A DNA stretch of 64,000 nucleotides, taken from the NCBI GenBank assembly GCA_914767715.1, contig OU612075.1, forward strand, positions 9,176,001 through 9,240,000, in the 5' to 3' direction. Shown here one piece after another: positions 11,365 through 23,843 of this stretch (within the stretch, counting starts at the first letter, position 1; each line of letters begins with the position of its first letter). A program made the translations under genes and the position numbers. This stretch comes from Membranipora membranacea (lineage: Eukaryota; Bryozoa; Gymnolaemata; Cheilostomatida; Membraniporidae). Under the pieces are notes generated by a model. The model ran no database searches. It saw only the letters and a program-made list of their open reading frames with translations, and was not told the origin of the DNA.

Positions 11365-12645
11365 AACAGTTAGAGGTTTAGGTCTGATTATTAGAAAGGG
11401 AAATTTCCTTTCAACAATCCATGAGTTCAATTAGAAGTATTGGATAAAGCCTCACAAGAGATGTCTGCTCAACATTTTACACCTGGGTTCAACCATGCTG
11501 ATTTATCAAGTAACCTTCATTGCCTTCATTTTAATACAGCTAAAGCCTACCAAAAGACCAATGTATGTTATAGAGATGTTATAGTTATTTATGATAAAGT
11601 TATGTCAGACTTGCATGTTAAAAAGATTCAATGCTCTACTTGGCATGAATTATTGATAGTGGACTGCCTGACTATAACATGCATTTGTCTTTGTGCAGCT
11701 CTAACATAATAAGGATGGATTTCGAAGTAATTGCAATAAACAAACTTCAAATAGACCAAACCAATAAATATTATACGCAGTAGTCATTTTTGCGTTCTTA
11801 GAACGGATTTGTTGTCCAACAATTTAAATCATTGGCAGAGAGAATTTGCTTCGGTTACTTCCTGTGTTTTGATGGTCATTAAAACTCTTAATTACAGTTT
11901 AAAGGATTTTAATCCCAACCTTCCTATTTAAATACCAAAATCATCCGATATTTCGGTCAGGTCAGAGTGATCTAAATTACGGTGCTTAATCAATATTGGC
12001 ACTATTAGTAGTAGAAACAAAATTGTAGTCCTAATGTATACTCATAGCTTGTGATGAGATAATGGGTTCAAAAGAAGCTGATACCAGAATGGATTACACA
12101 TATTGTAGTGTATTGTACTGAGTAGAACAACGTAACATGCATAAAAAATAAACAGTGGTGGCAAGCTTCTATCAGCACCAAATGGGGCTCGCTAGATCAA
12201 CTACCAGTAAGGAAGCATTTCTATGACGTAAAACCAGCGAAGCTGTGCATTGTGCAAGTCATACATTGTGCAAGTCATCTTATATTTGAAATATAACCTA
12301 ACGATGCAGCGTATTATTTAATACAAATCAAACCTTTATATTAAAATCAAACTCTGAAGATCTTTTGCTTGAGCGGATATGTTATTCAGGACGGAAGAGA
12401 GAATGCGCTTTAGTTACTTCCTGTATTATGATGATCATTGAAATCTTAATTACATTTAAATGGTTTTTCAAAATGACCATCTTATTTAAATATAAAAATC
12501 GTCAAGCATTTCCGTCAACATGATCTAAGTTATAAGCACTCAATCAATATCGGCCATTAATAGTAAAAGTGAGTGTATTGATGATTAAAAAATATTCTAG
12601 TCCTCAGGTATACTCGTAGATTATATAAAATATTGGGTCCGAAAT

Positions 12646-12700
12646 GAGCTGATTCCGGCATGAACTACTAAAATCTAGTAATCTATGCCGGAGTCAGCTC
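12646..12700. repeat. Hairpin in second tandem unit
   Basis: GAGCTGATTCCGGCAT pairs with ATGCCGGAGTCAGCTC (one mismatched position), and the inner ACTACTA/TAGTAAT bases extend the stem. The same hairpin recurs in the next unit at 13322-13376. Confidence 0.8.
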
Positions 12701-13321
12701 ATTTAATTCTAGTGTTTGCGGCCACTTTTGGTAGCATTTTGGGTGGGGGCAGTGTCTGCTCGGCCTCCCCTAGAACAACAGACATGCGTTCAAAATAATT
12801 ACCAGTGATGAGATGATGCCATTTATCAGAATTAAATAAGGGAGTTACCTTCTCTTGTTGGCTCATTAGATTCCCTGTTAGTGAGGATCGCAATTTAATG
12901 CACTATAGGCCATTTCATGATATAAACCCAGCAAAGCCGTGCATTGTGCTCGTCATCTGATATTTAAAATGTAACCTAAAAATGCAGCATATTATTTAAT
13001 ACAAATCAAACCGTTCTAACAAAATCAAAACCTGACGATCCATTGTTGGAGCGGATATGTTATTCGGAATAGACAAGAGAGCTACAGTTTTGATGGGTTA
13101 TGATGGTCATTAAAATTAATAATTTAATTTAATTACATAAGGTTTATCAACATTACTTCCTCTATTTGAATATCAAAATCATGTTTCCGTCAACATGATC
13201 CGAATTACGGGAACACAATCAATATTGGCCAAAAATTAGTAAAAGTAAGTGTATCGTTGATCAAACAATATTCTAGTCCTCAAGTATACTTGTAGAATAT
13301 ATAAAATATGGGGTCCGAAAT

Positions 13322-13376
13322 TAGCTGATTCCGGCATGGACTACTAAAATTTAGTAATCTATGCCGGAGTCAGCTC
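13322..13376. repeat. Hairpin in third tandem unit
   Basis: This is the counterpart of the hairpin at 12646-12700, with arms TAGCTGATTCCGGCAT and ATGCCGGAGTCAGCT. The stem is retained although the flanking unit has diverged, and the two hairpins differ at only a few positions. Confidence 0.8.
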
Positions 13377-13840
13377 ATTTAGTTCTAGTGTCTGAAGCCA
13401 TGTTATGTATGAATTATTGCATGTATTATGCAATCATTTTTGTATGTATGTATTTATGTTTGAAGCCATGTCATGTTATGTGCTTCCCCTAGAACAACCA
13501 GCATACATTCAAAATAATTGGCAGTGATAAGCTCCTTTGATTTATCAGAATTAAATATAGCAGCTGCATTCTCCATTGGCTCACTAGATTCTATGTCATT
13601 GAGGATGGCAGCGGTGCACTATCAGGTCATTTTTATGATGTCAAACCAGTGAAGTTGTGCATCGTACAAGTCATCTGATATTTAAAATGCAACCTCATGA
13701 TGCAGATTTTATTTTATACAAATCAAACCCTTCAATTAAAATCAAAATCTGGAGATCTTTTGTTGGAGCGGATATGTTATTCAGAATGGAGGAGAGAATG
13801 TACTTCAGTTACATCCTGGGTTATGATGGTCATTAAAAAT

Positions 13841-13925
13841 CTAAATCTCACTAATCTGTTAGCGCGCATGCCATTCACTGCCAGGCGATTAGTGCCGCAA
13901 GAGTTGTGGGTTCGAATCCCATTGG
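13841..13925 (+). mobile_element. tRNA-derived SINE remnant
   Basis: A B-box-like GGTTCGAATCCC lies at 13909-13920. About 60 bases upstream is an A-box-like stretch (CTCACTAATCTGTTAGCGCGC). The acceptor-stem halves do not pair, so this is not an intact tRNA gene but fits a tRNA-derived SINE head. It is inserted in the tandem array. Confidence 0.5.
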
Positions 13926-14481
13926 GGGAGCTTTCAAGGTTGATTGTTCCAGCCCCCAGCACCCTCGGATGTATACCTCTTCTGCAACTATTTTTTCAAT
14001 AATGTTTAGATAGCGAAATCAAACCAAAAATATCATCAACGTGATTTGAATTAACTTAAGTTAAGCAATATTACTATGTATACACATAGCTTATGGTAAA
14101 ATGTTGTGCATCCCCGAAATGGGAACAACTACAGTTTAAGCGCTCAATCCGTGGTCTGATTTCATTGTGAAACTAGCCGTTGGAAATTGGCCTACCTACT
14201 CATAGGCATGTATGGATATATACTGTACAAACCCAATCAACTACCAGAACTATCTATTAGAGTTTGAGTTTGAGGCTACTATGTACACTTGTGAGATATA
14301 CCTTATGACAATTAACAGATATTTGGATTTGTCCCCTCTCTTACCATGAAAAGACAATTCCATAGTTATTCAGGGTTTATTAATGTACATAAATAGAGGG
14401 GCATTCATCATCTAAGTATGCATGGTGCAGAGGAGAGGAGCGCCACCATACCCAAGCTATAGGCCAAGCCCAAGTCTGGTT

Positions 14482-15156
14482 GGTGCAGCTTACGATCAAC
14501 TACCGTCCCCGGCGAACCTGGAACACTGGAATTTGACCGCGAACTCGAAATGCGCCGAGTGCTCGGCCAAAGGCACACTGTGACGTATATTGTCGAATTT
14601 CCCGCAGAGCCTGGGAAGATACATGTATAGGCATAATCATGTCCTGAAAGTGTTGTGTAAATATGTCACGGAGAAGTGTGAATATGCTAATGCTGGTGGT
14701 GAAACGCGTGAAAAGATTTTGCGCAAAAAGGGGTTGATGAACAGCGGAGAATGGCAGGTGAGATGCGACCTCACAGAGCAGCTCAGCATGCCGCAGCATA
14801 TTGCGATCACGAACCAAACTCCAGACTTAATTGTCCGGTTTGACAAAGAAAAAGCACTAATACTGATGGAATTGACGGTGCCTTGGGAAGAAAATCTCTC
14901 AAACGCGCATGAGAGAAAACTGACAAGACACGTAGATCTGGTGACACAATGTCAAGACAAAGGTTGGAATTACGAATTATTCGCAGTGGAAGTTGGCTGC
15001 CATGGATTCATGGCAAGATCAGCTACCAAATTTCTGACTACAGTTGGGCTGTCAGGCAGAGAACTCAAACAAGCCACAAAAAGCATAGTACACGAGGCAG
15101 AAAGTGCATCTGCATGGATTTGGCAACAGCACTGTGTGAAGACAAAAGCTAAGTAA
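14482..15156 (+). pseudogene. 3' end of R2/RLE-type non-LTR retrotransposon ORF (degenerate)
   Basis: The frame running from about 14482 to the stop at 15156 reads, in order: the region after the reverse transcriptase (AAYDQLPSPANLEHW), a zinc-knuckle half (CAEC), an in-frame TGA at 14581-14583, then RHNHVLK and PDLIVRFDKEKALILMELTV followed by PWEEN. It ends with a segment containing AHERK, EVGCHGF and a Trp-rich end. The RHN...PD...(D/E)-L-T-V arrangement is that of the restriction-like endonuclease domain in R2-clade elements. The TGA sits where the zinc knuckle should continue with Arg-His. The N-terminal and polymerase parts are missing, so the copy is dead and 5'-truncated, as is usual for LINEs. 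About 800 bp of probable 3' tail follows. Confidence 0.75.
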
Positions 15157-15970
15157 TCCTATTGCTTGTAAGCTGGGGTTTAACACACTCACTTTGTGTT
15201 GTGGAGTTGGAGGATTAGACTGAGGGGATTAAGTGATGATAAGCAAACTGCTCAGGGTAGAAGGCTAAGCGGGATTATGCCTTTAATACTCAAATTAAAG
15301 TAGTTTAATCTCTGCAGGGTGAAAAATCAAATTGAGTTAGATCTAAGGTATTACAAACTTAGGATTAAAAGCTTGGCCTCGCATAAAAGGCAGGCGGAGC
15401 GAGACAGGAGATCACAGTCAGCCCATTGGCTGTAGCGCAAACAAGTCATCTCTCTGACCATTATGAGTTGTACTATGCTCAATGTGGTGAATTTGAGTAG
15501 TGACCTATGGCACGAGGGACGGGTGCCTTGACGATAGCGACTTTGCGCCGATGAGTTGATGGAAAGCAAACCTCCCCGCACTGGTTTGGCGTAGAGTATA
15601 AGTATGAGAGTGATGGGGCGAACATTGTTGCACTGAACAATGAAGAGTTGGCAGCCTCTCTGGTTGCGCAACAGCGTAAACACACCAATTATGTCAAACC
15701 ACCGAAACTTACAAAATGCACTGAGGGATCGATGAGATTGATTGAGATGCTCATCAACACACAGGATGGCTTCATGCTGCTGAGGCCGGCCATGAGGAGG
15801 TTGTACTAGAGAAGGCCTTGAAACAGCGCTTGACTCATGGTTTCTAGCTGAAGACCTGTGTGTTGTGCAGTGATATGCGCACCACTGTATGTTGTATCCC
15901 TGGTGCAAATTTAATTTATATTAGAGGGTAGGACTAACACCATATTTTGGCCAACAGTACGCTTATTGCG
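15157..15970. other. Probable retrotransposon 3' tail with two unexplained open frames
   Basis: The sequence after the retrotransposon stop is less AT-rich than its surroundings. On the minus strand 15908-15351 is open for 185 codons. On the plus strand an ~85-codon frame ends near 15810 and contains PHWFGVEYKYESDGANIVAL. Neither shows a family I recognise, and there are no good splice sites or start context. It is most likely mobile-element debris; a real gene is possible but unsupported. Confidence 0.3.
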
Positions 15971-16312
15971 TTTGTTGTTAGGTTCAAATAAATTCTTTTG
16001 TCACTTAGATTCTTTTGTTTATAATGTATATGAGATGTAACAGTAGTTGAGCGGAGTGCCAAATCTGGCTTTATCCCAAAGCTCAGAACAAGTTTGATCC
16101 AGTTTACCTGCATACTAGTTCCTCCCCTCCCCCTCTAATGGTGACTAAGGGAGGGGAGGAACTACTGCTATACTACTGTTACAAAAGGACTAAACTTGGT
16201 CTGCCCCATAGACTTAATATTTAGTCTATGGTCTACCCATAGCAGTTTGATTAAGTTCTCATTATTTGTCAGTAATAACAACAATTAATAGACACGTAGT
16301 GTGTTTTTTTGT

Positions 16313-16318
16313 TTTATT
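16313..16318 (-). promoter_or_regulatory. Poly(A) signal of the secreted-peptide gene
   Basis: AATAAA on the minus strand, about 62 bases past the stop codon of the 78-aa peptide gene. Spacing is typical for a short 3' UTR. Confidence 0.7.
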
Positions 16319-16379
16319 TCTTCACCAAACTACATAAGCAATGATTTAACAAGATATCAAAAAGTTAATCTGATTCATG

Positions 16380-17381
16380 TTAACCAAGGTGGGAGAACTT
16401 CTCGGCAGCCTTGAAGAGATCGCCGGTGGCCTTAGCAGCTCCAGAGATGACGGCTCCTGGGTCTGTAAAGATAAAAATTAAAAAAATTATAAAAATTATC
16501 CAAAAAAAAAGAGTATTTAAAAAATTAATAGAAATTGAAATAATTAGAAATGAGCTGAATTCAATGTTGAGAGATATATCAATCTAAACTTGAAGGCATA
16601 AGGACACTATTTTATTTGGCAGACAATTTCATCCTGGATGACAATGGAAGGTGGATAAACGATTTCTCAACATTCTTAACATCCTATAAACTATACCAAA
16701 GCAGTACAAAATACATCATAATTCTTCAAATAAGGCTGAAAAATATCATATTACTATATAAGTTTGAAAATAAAATTAAAAAAAAAAATTTAAAAAAAAC
16801 TATAACATATTAATAAAACTCACCGTCACCACCTCCCTGTACGAGGCCGTTGATGTCATTGGCGAAGTCAAACAGACTGCTGACACCTCCGGAAATATCA
16901 TCAAAGATGTCTAAAAACATAGCAGATTATTAACTATGTGAATAAAGTACTACACACTTTTATAAAAATTAATAAAGTAAATATATATAAAAAGTGTGTG
17001 TATATATATATAACACATCTGAAATTCCCAAATAGTTGATTCCACAGACACAATGTTGTTTTACAAGAATACAATTTCAAGCCCTCTTGGAGACTCAGCA
17101 ATGAAGCTATGAACTTGATGAAACAGAGATTGAGTCATGTATTTCAAAATTCAGACAAAATTTTAAAATTTGATGAATTTAGAAATAATTAAATTTGAAT
17201 TTGATGCCAGGCTTTCAGAAAAAATTTGAAGTTTAATAAATTTTTTTTAAATTTAAATTTGAAGCCAGACTTTTCTTTTTGTATGACGTTAAGATATTGT
17301 GTTTTCTAACTTACTCCTCTCCTCAATGCTCATGGCGGCAGCGCAAGCGATCACGAAAAGAAGAGCCACAATAAACTTCAT
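16380..17381 (-). CDS. Small secreted acidic peptide precursor (78 aa)
   Basis: Three exons join in phase: 17381-17315, 16910-16824, 16462-16380. Seen: residues 1-16 (MKFIVALLFVIACAAA) are a textbook signal peptide. The rest (about 62 aa) has no cysteine, has ten acidic against four basic residues, a glycine-rich hinge (GGGDD), and two probable amphipathic helices, one around SSLFDFANDINGLV and one at the C-terminus (GAAKATGDLFKAAEKF). Codons are strongly C/G-ending compared with the AT-rich surroundings, which suggests high expression. A TATA box and a poly(A) signal lie at proper distances. Each intron is about 360-400 bp. I do not recognise the family. Net negative charge argues against a classic cationic antimicrobial peptide. 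Alternatives are a secreted structural, venom-like or mucus peptide, or a precursor of smaller peptides. Confidence 0.85.
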
Positions 17382-17473
17382 ATTGTCTGCTGAGTATTTC
17401 TAGATTACTGATGAGAGAAGAGAGTTACTTGTGAAATTCCGGACTGGAGTGCTTAGCTTATGTCTGACTGCCC

Positions 17474-17481
17474 TTTTTATA
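17474..17481 (-). promoter_or_regulatory. TATA box of the secreted-peptide gene
   Basis: Minus-strand TATAAAAA lies 93 bases before the ATG at 17381, in a GC-rich flank (GGGGGG on its 5' side). A transcription start around 17445-17450 would leave a 5' UTR of about 65 bases. It is the clearest core promoter in the window. Confidence 0.75.
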
Positions 17482-18050
17482 CCCCCCATCAGGCATGTGA
17501 CGCCATCATGCTCATTCATTGATAAGAGTAAATGCCTAAAATCTTAGACACAATCAAATTTTTGTTTAGACCCTCATCTGATAATTGCTGGTAGCAATGG
17601 AGCTCAGTCTACCCCAAAGATGCCAAAAGTTGAAACAAAATGCCACGAAGAACCTTAGCCTGAAATCTGAATTTTGCAAAGATTCATTGGTAATATCCTT
17701 GGAATAACTGTTTAATACCAAGTTCCTAAGACTAAGTGTGTGAGAAATTACAGAAGGTGTTATGGAGACCGCTGATAGGATGCTACTTTATATATAGTGG
17801 GGGCCAGAACACTGAGCTTTTGGTTCCATAAAATGTATGGTGTCCCCTACAGACAGACTAATATAGCCAGTAAAGCCCCCTGTGCAGTGCAGAATGTAAA
17901 ATATCAGGCCAAGAAAATTTACCACAACAGAATCATCCTATAATATGGTATACTTGTTGACTTTAATTGTGCCAGCATTAGTCTAAATGCTCGGACTTTG
18001 CCAGTATAAACCTTGACTGACTGAGTGCTGTAACAGTGTTTTGTGTCCCG

Positions 18051-18140
18051 TTCGGCCTAGAGACAGTCCGATCTCATGCACATTCGGCCTAGAGACAGTT
18101 CGAGCTCATGCACATTTGGCCTAAAGACAGTTTGAACACG
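18051..18140. repeat. Three tandem copies of a 32-bp unit
   Basis: TTCGGCCTAGAGACAGTCCG recurs at 18051, 18083 and 18115 with slight changes (TTTGGCCTAAAGACAG in the last). Each copy is followed by a CTCATGCACA or related spacer. It is non-coding. Confidence 0.8.
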
Positions 18141-21100
18141 ATTCACAGTATTATGATTCACATTTCTTTTTCGATTCTCCTACTAATTCCAAAATGATCA
18201 AACTGTTCAGATCTAAGCAGCATTCTAGTGTGTATAGAAAGGACGACATAAGTAAGCTCGTGATGTTGAGACACACACACACACTAGTTAGGAATTAGCA
18301 GGCATGAGTGAAGTAAAATAAAATAAATTATCCATCTTTTTATTGAGTTGAAAGTTTAAAGGATATAAAAAAATTAATTCATAAATGCATGAATGTCTGC
18401 TGGTTTCATATTGCATACATCTGGCATATAAAATAATATGTTCCAGGAGTATGTAAGATATCAATGGTTAAGAATTGAATGGGTGCCAAGTCAAAGTAAG
18501 CCACGCTGCTTCATCATGCCAATGGGAAAAGTCATATGCTGCCTTAGATAACACTTTATGAGCTGGCTTATTATGATATAAACTAGAACATATTCTGAGG
18601 AGCCGGTTTAATTGGGATTTATTTTTAGACCTCACACTAGACCTCCTTTGCGATGGTCTCTTTGAGGAGAAGTCCAACTATGATAATCACCATGGAACCC
18701 ATTTACAAGAAGAGGTTAGCCTTGTCGCGAGGATACTTTTTAAGTTTGACAAAGCGAAGGAAGATAACTTCTGACCCATTTGCATTCTCATGAACAGCAC
18801 ATTATTTATTTTGCTGACCTAGCCTCAACACGCTTTCTGGATCTGGTAAGATGAAGGAGGGGGAGAACACTTAATCTGCCCAATTCAGACATCCTGTTTA
18901 CTCCCAGTCTAGTGCTATAAATACACCTGATACATCAATACTTGCAGTCAAATTGCTTCTTTTTGTTGTTGTTATTTTCGAACACTGGTTTTTTAACTTC
19001 ATTTTTTACCTCATTTTAGCCGATCTAAGTCACACACAGGCAACAAATAAGACCATGCCATTAAAAAGAAAGTAATAGAAAATGAATCAAGAGAATCTTA
19101 CGAATAGACATTTAAAGTATAGATGATGATAATAAAGTTCATACTATTATAGGAGCAAGACTTATTTAATATGAACTTTCTTAGCCGAGAAATTACAAAG
19201 TGATCATCTTGAGTTAATGTCAGCTAGCCGCATATTTTTCCATTTCAACCTGTCATAAATTGCAAATAGAGTACATGTTACCATTATGGTCAGTGCAGTG
19301 TGGTGATCTGTATTTAGGGACAACTCCTGTCATCACAAAGTTTGACCTACAAAAAGGGCAATAAGGTGAACACACTTATCATAGCTGCCCTGCACATATT
19401 ACTCTCTTATCACAACAGCTGACAGAGTTCACAGTGGCAACACCTCTACCTACCACCTTATCAGCTTCTCAACTCATCCAAAATATAGTTTATCCGTTAT
19501 AAATCCAGGTTGTATAGTGCTTGCACGCCAAAGTGTGGCAGGTGTATTACCAGGAGTGTGTTGCAACGTTATGAAACCCAAGATTTATTCCTATATGATA
19601 CCTCTTTTGCAGATCTTATGGTAAAATCAGAGTCAACATATTATTGAAATCTCAGCGAATTTCTCTCATAGCATCGACGACTAACTTTGGGCCAAAATGG
19701 GTTAACTATAAACGTTGATTGATCATCACCACCTAGTTTTTGTCTGGAGGCAAAGTTGTCATTATAAAGGGCTGAAATGGTGAAATGATTAGCTGACATA
19801 AAGGCAACCTCATTAATTATTACTTTAAATTAACTCCTACTTTATCTAGTGAAAAAAGACATCACGTCTAACATAATGTCATCCCAAAAAAACTCAACTT
19901 TAGCTCATACTCTAGAAATATATCAACTATTTTTGTATCTATGTCATCGGCAAAGTGTGCTGTAAGAGGCGACTAATCTGTTTTATTTTTCAAGCTAATC
20001 AGATTCAAGTTTTCCACTAGAAATAAAAGGGTGTGGGTACTAGAACATCGCCGAATATGGTATCAGCAACCGTAAGTCATCTATATTTTTCAGTCTTTGG
20101 ACAGAGACAGAACTTGCATTTTTTCCCCATTGTTAACCCATTAAACCCGATGCTGTCGTCCCTCATGAATAAGTCTAAACATGCTGGTGAACACTCTGCT
20201 TGGAGTGTATTTTCTTTTACATGGTGAGGTTATATAAACTGGTGACCACTCCTGCTCATTTCTTACAGTAAAGATATACTGTACTGTATCAGTACTGTAC
20301 ATGTAGTATAATCAAAGCTGCACATTCACCAGCTTTGTTGTGAAATATAGACTGACCCTGGACTGACTGAGGCAAATTTCTTAGGGCATCAGGTTGTCGT
20401 GGGATTTATCGCACCATGACAGATAATGAGTTATGTCATTTGATTTTCTGTCCGCAGATGATTCCGTTGGAACAGTTTACTTCTAGGGTTTTACAAAAAA
20501 CTTTATTCATCCTTTACTGACTTGCTCCAGTATGTTTCTTTGTTTCATGGTTTTTTTGAAACTGAATGATATGAAACCCAATTCAAAATCAACTACGCAC
20601 CATTATCTTTATTAAAGTTTTGTCCATATCTCCATATTAATTTAATCTTGATTATGGCGATTGTCCTCTCATTAATGAGTGCTAGACAACTTCAGACCTG
20701 TGATTGATTTTTTTATTGGTATCCGTGTAGAATGGGACTGAGACACTACAATCAGCTGTCATGATATAGCTATAATTATTGTTGATTGGTATACCACACA
20801 CTTGAGTAAACTGAGCCTTATCAGGTCTTTATTTACAATTGCCAAATCCTCATCTCGTCTTTAACTCCAAAAACAGTCGTTGTTAAAATTGTTGGCAAAT
20901 CTGGTGAGACTCCCAAAATTGGTGATGTGCATTGATAAATTAATGTTGCATACCTAGATAAGGCACAAGGACAGCAGGTAAACAACTGATATCCATGGGA
21001 CAAACTTCATAATATTTACTCACTGACCTTATTGATGATTATTAATCAGCCTTCGACATGTTATAGAGGTGATCACAGCAGTAGCACGGCCAAGGTCACA

Positions 21101-21309
21101 ACTAGTGCCCAATGATCGCATTGAACAATAATATTTATTTACTACGACAGGCCTGAAAACATTATTCTGTCCGCAGTAAGGATTCATTGAAGACTTTCAT
21201 TTCATAGGCGTCCCTGGAACTGAAATTCCTAGATAATGATTTAACACATCAGCACAAGGATGAAAGTTGATGGTAATTTAGCCCTCTACAGCTCAAGGGC
21301 ACAGCAGTA

Positions 21310-21379
21310 CCTACGACCTACGACCTACAACCTACGACCTACAACCTACGACCTACGACCTACGACCTACAACCTACGA
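21310..21379. repeat. Ten copies of heptamer CCTACRA
   Basis: Ten contiguous heptamers, seven CCTACGA and three CCTACAA. The motif is not the canonical animal telomere repeat (TTAGGG), and the array is interstitial and short, so it is annotated as a simple microsatellite. Confidence 0.9.
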
Positions 21380-23843
21380 CGGAATACACCAAGTTTGGAA
21401 CAGTAAGGAAGGACCAAAGTGAGCCTCAACAACAAAGACACAGATTTACACATAATAACATTGACACTAATTTTTTGGCAACATAGACCTTGATTTTTTA
21501 TATTCAGAATTAAACAATAAAGAGAATTATTATACAGTAACCGCATAACATAACATTACATTGAAGAACGATACAGAATGTTTGTTGGCAACAAAGTCCT
21601 GAATGACAGAACACATTTTAAGGGAATTTATGATTGATTTGTCTACTATACAAGACGGAGTTAAACAAAAAAACAGGCAGAATTAAAGCATATCCTCTTT
21701 TACATTGCAGAAATCCAAATTTGGAGTGGTGAATTGAGAAAGCTGGTGCCAAGTTCATTTGAATTTTTTGATTTGAACTTATTTGATATAGAGCAGATCC
21801 AAGTTTTGGCTGAGAATTTAGACAACTTCTTCATGAAATTAATTAGATGAGACTTTGACCAATATCCTTGATCTCAAAATTGATTTATTGTCTATTTATA
21901 TTGTATGGCATTAAGATTGATTTTTACATAATGCTGTTTTTTATTGATATTTCATAGTTTCGCCTGTCCATATTATGATGGTTGATTTTGGATTCATCAA
22001 TGCTCGTTCCAAAATTCAGCTTTCTTGCCTCAATTTGTGACAAGAGTAAAGGAGGAATATCTGCCCACATGAAGATAAATCATGAAGAAATGGCAACTAA
22101 ATCATGATGATGTAGACAGAAAAATTTTGTTTTATCCCACACTGTTTATTTTTTAAATTGAAAGCTACAACTTCAAGCTAAAATACCATGATTCAGAGAT
22201 TCTCAAACTACTTGAATGTTTCTCCTATATAGCGTTGTGTATTTAATTTTCTCTGTCCATATTATAATAAATATATAATACATAACTTGGATCAGCCACC
22301 AAAACTAAGTTCCTCAAGCATGTTGAATGAAGATGAAAGTTTGTATTAATAGATAAATAAGATACCATTGTGGAATTAATTTTAACTAGATATTACTTTA
22401 GCTAGTTTCGGGGTAGCCTTATGTAAGCTAGCATTATATTTCGGCTAGCTGGGGTGACTGTCTTTATAACGTCAAGAGGGTGAGTAAATGTTAGCTAGCC
22501 TTAAACTTTAGTTCCTGCGTATTCAATACTCCTCTCGGCTATACTGATTAGATTCCGAGATCATTATGGTGTCAGGTTAACCTGCAACCTTTAAGGTGTC
22601 ATTGATAAATAGTATGTATACTTTTACTTTGCAAGCACAGTTCTGGAACTTAGTCAGCTAACTTTTCTCATAACTGTTATTTCAGGTGATCAAAGACTGC
22701 TTGGGATGCTGGTAGCAGCCATAAACAAATAAATACTATTTTATGAGTGTGGTAGGTAGTAGTAGTTGTATACAAACATCAACAAGAAATTGGCAAACAA
22801 AACAAAAATATTCCAACCAGAATTCATCAGTTGAGAATTTTTCGTCAGGGAGAATGCCCTGATTGGGAATTGGAAAAAAGTAGCTCTGCTTATTTGTTAG
22901 ATCATATTGATCAGTTATCTGTTGGAGTCATCGTCTCATGACATAGAATAATGTGTTGCTAGAAATTAAGTCTTCATGGGTGACTGACAATGTCTCATCA
23001 AAATGTAAAACCCTCGATCCAGGATTTCCATCAATCAAAATCAACCACAGTGTTTAATTTGGTGGAACAGGATTATGCTAATACGAACCCCTCACCAAGG
23101 GTACAAAAATTGAATGAAATCAAAATCAAACACATCAATCCGTTAGCCAGAACATTTTATCACAGAGTGGGGGCAAAATAAGAACCCTTTTCCAGGACCC
23201 AAGAAATAGAATGAAAAAATCGGTACTCTGGAAACAAAGACATGAAGCGCCACCATATTTTTCCCATAATCACACCAGCAATGCAAAAAAGAAAAAAATA
23301 CAAAATCTTCCAACAATCTAAATCATTTCAGAAACAAAAACAGTGTCCCAGTGAAACACGAGATCTGACAATACCGGGAGAATCAGATCCTTCATAGGTT
23401 TCCCAAGAACTCTGATAAATGCAGCCATGTGTGGTAAATTTTAATTCTCACTTTCTCTTTTTCTTCTGCCCAAATGGAGGGCTCAACGGTTTGTGGCGTT
23501 TGTCACTTTTAGTGCCTCAAAAAACCATTTGATTTATTTTTGCCCTCACAAAAACCATCAAATTTTGTGCATATAATATCAATCAACAATAAAAAAATCT
23601 GAGCTTCCATACTGGCTCAACGATGACCAATCACAATGTGTGTAAATAATGGCCTACACAAGAAAGAAAATATTCCTGCACGCCTACATACACTTGATCA
23701 AGCGTATTTAAAGATTTGCGGAGTGTATCGTGGTCTCAGGCTTATCTTGTGCACTATCTCTCAGACTTCTGAGTGGCTCAGTGTTCTAATCATAAGCAGG
23801 CTAGCCTTCTGATAACAAAGTAAGGCAGTATTTGACCTGAATC

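Larger units (their letters stand above)
11820..14100. repeat. Diverged tandem array, four units of ~0.55-0.7 kb
   Basis: The block GTTACTTCCTGTGTTTTGATGGTCATT recurs in altered form near 11856, 12409, 13090 and 13806. Each copy follows a GCGGATATGTTATTCAG-like stretch (clear in the last three units) and is followed by CAATATTGGCC and TCCTCAGGTATACTCGTAG blocks. Units are AT-rich and non-coding and differ by many substitutions. The second and third units each carry a strong hairpin listed separately. The fourth unit is interrupted by a tRNA-derived SINE remnant near 13841-13925. Confidence 0.65.
17482..23843. other. 6.4-kb intergenic region, no gene recognised
   Basis: No open frame here shows a recognisable domain or a chain of phase-compatible splice sites. 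It contains two short tandem repeats (18051 and 21310) and one copy of the GCTAGC-rich dispersed repeat near 22384-22560. A TATTTAAA at 23705-23712 is a possible core promoter element for the downstream cyclase gene. Confidence 0.5.

Noticed and set aside
14590-15156. Independent host gene of 188 codons
   Set aside because: The frame continues upstream past a single TGA with retrotransposon zinc-knuckle and linker motifs and has no ATG-based start or introns.
16380-17381. Cationic antimicrobial peptide interpretation
   Set aside because: The mature part is clearly acidic and Cys-free, so the usual AMP signature is missing.
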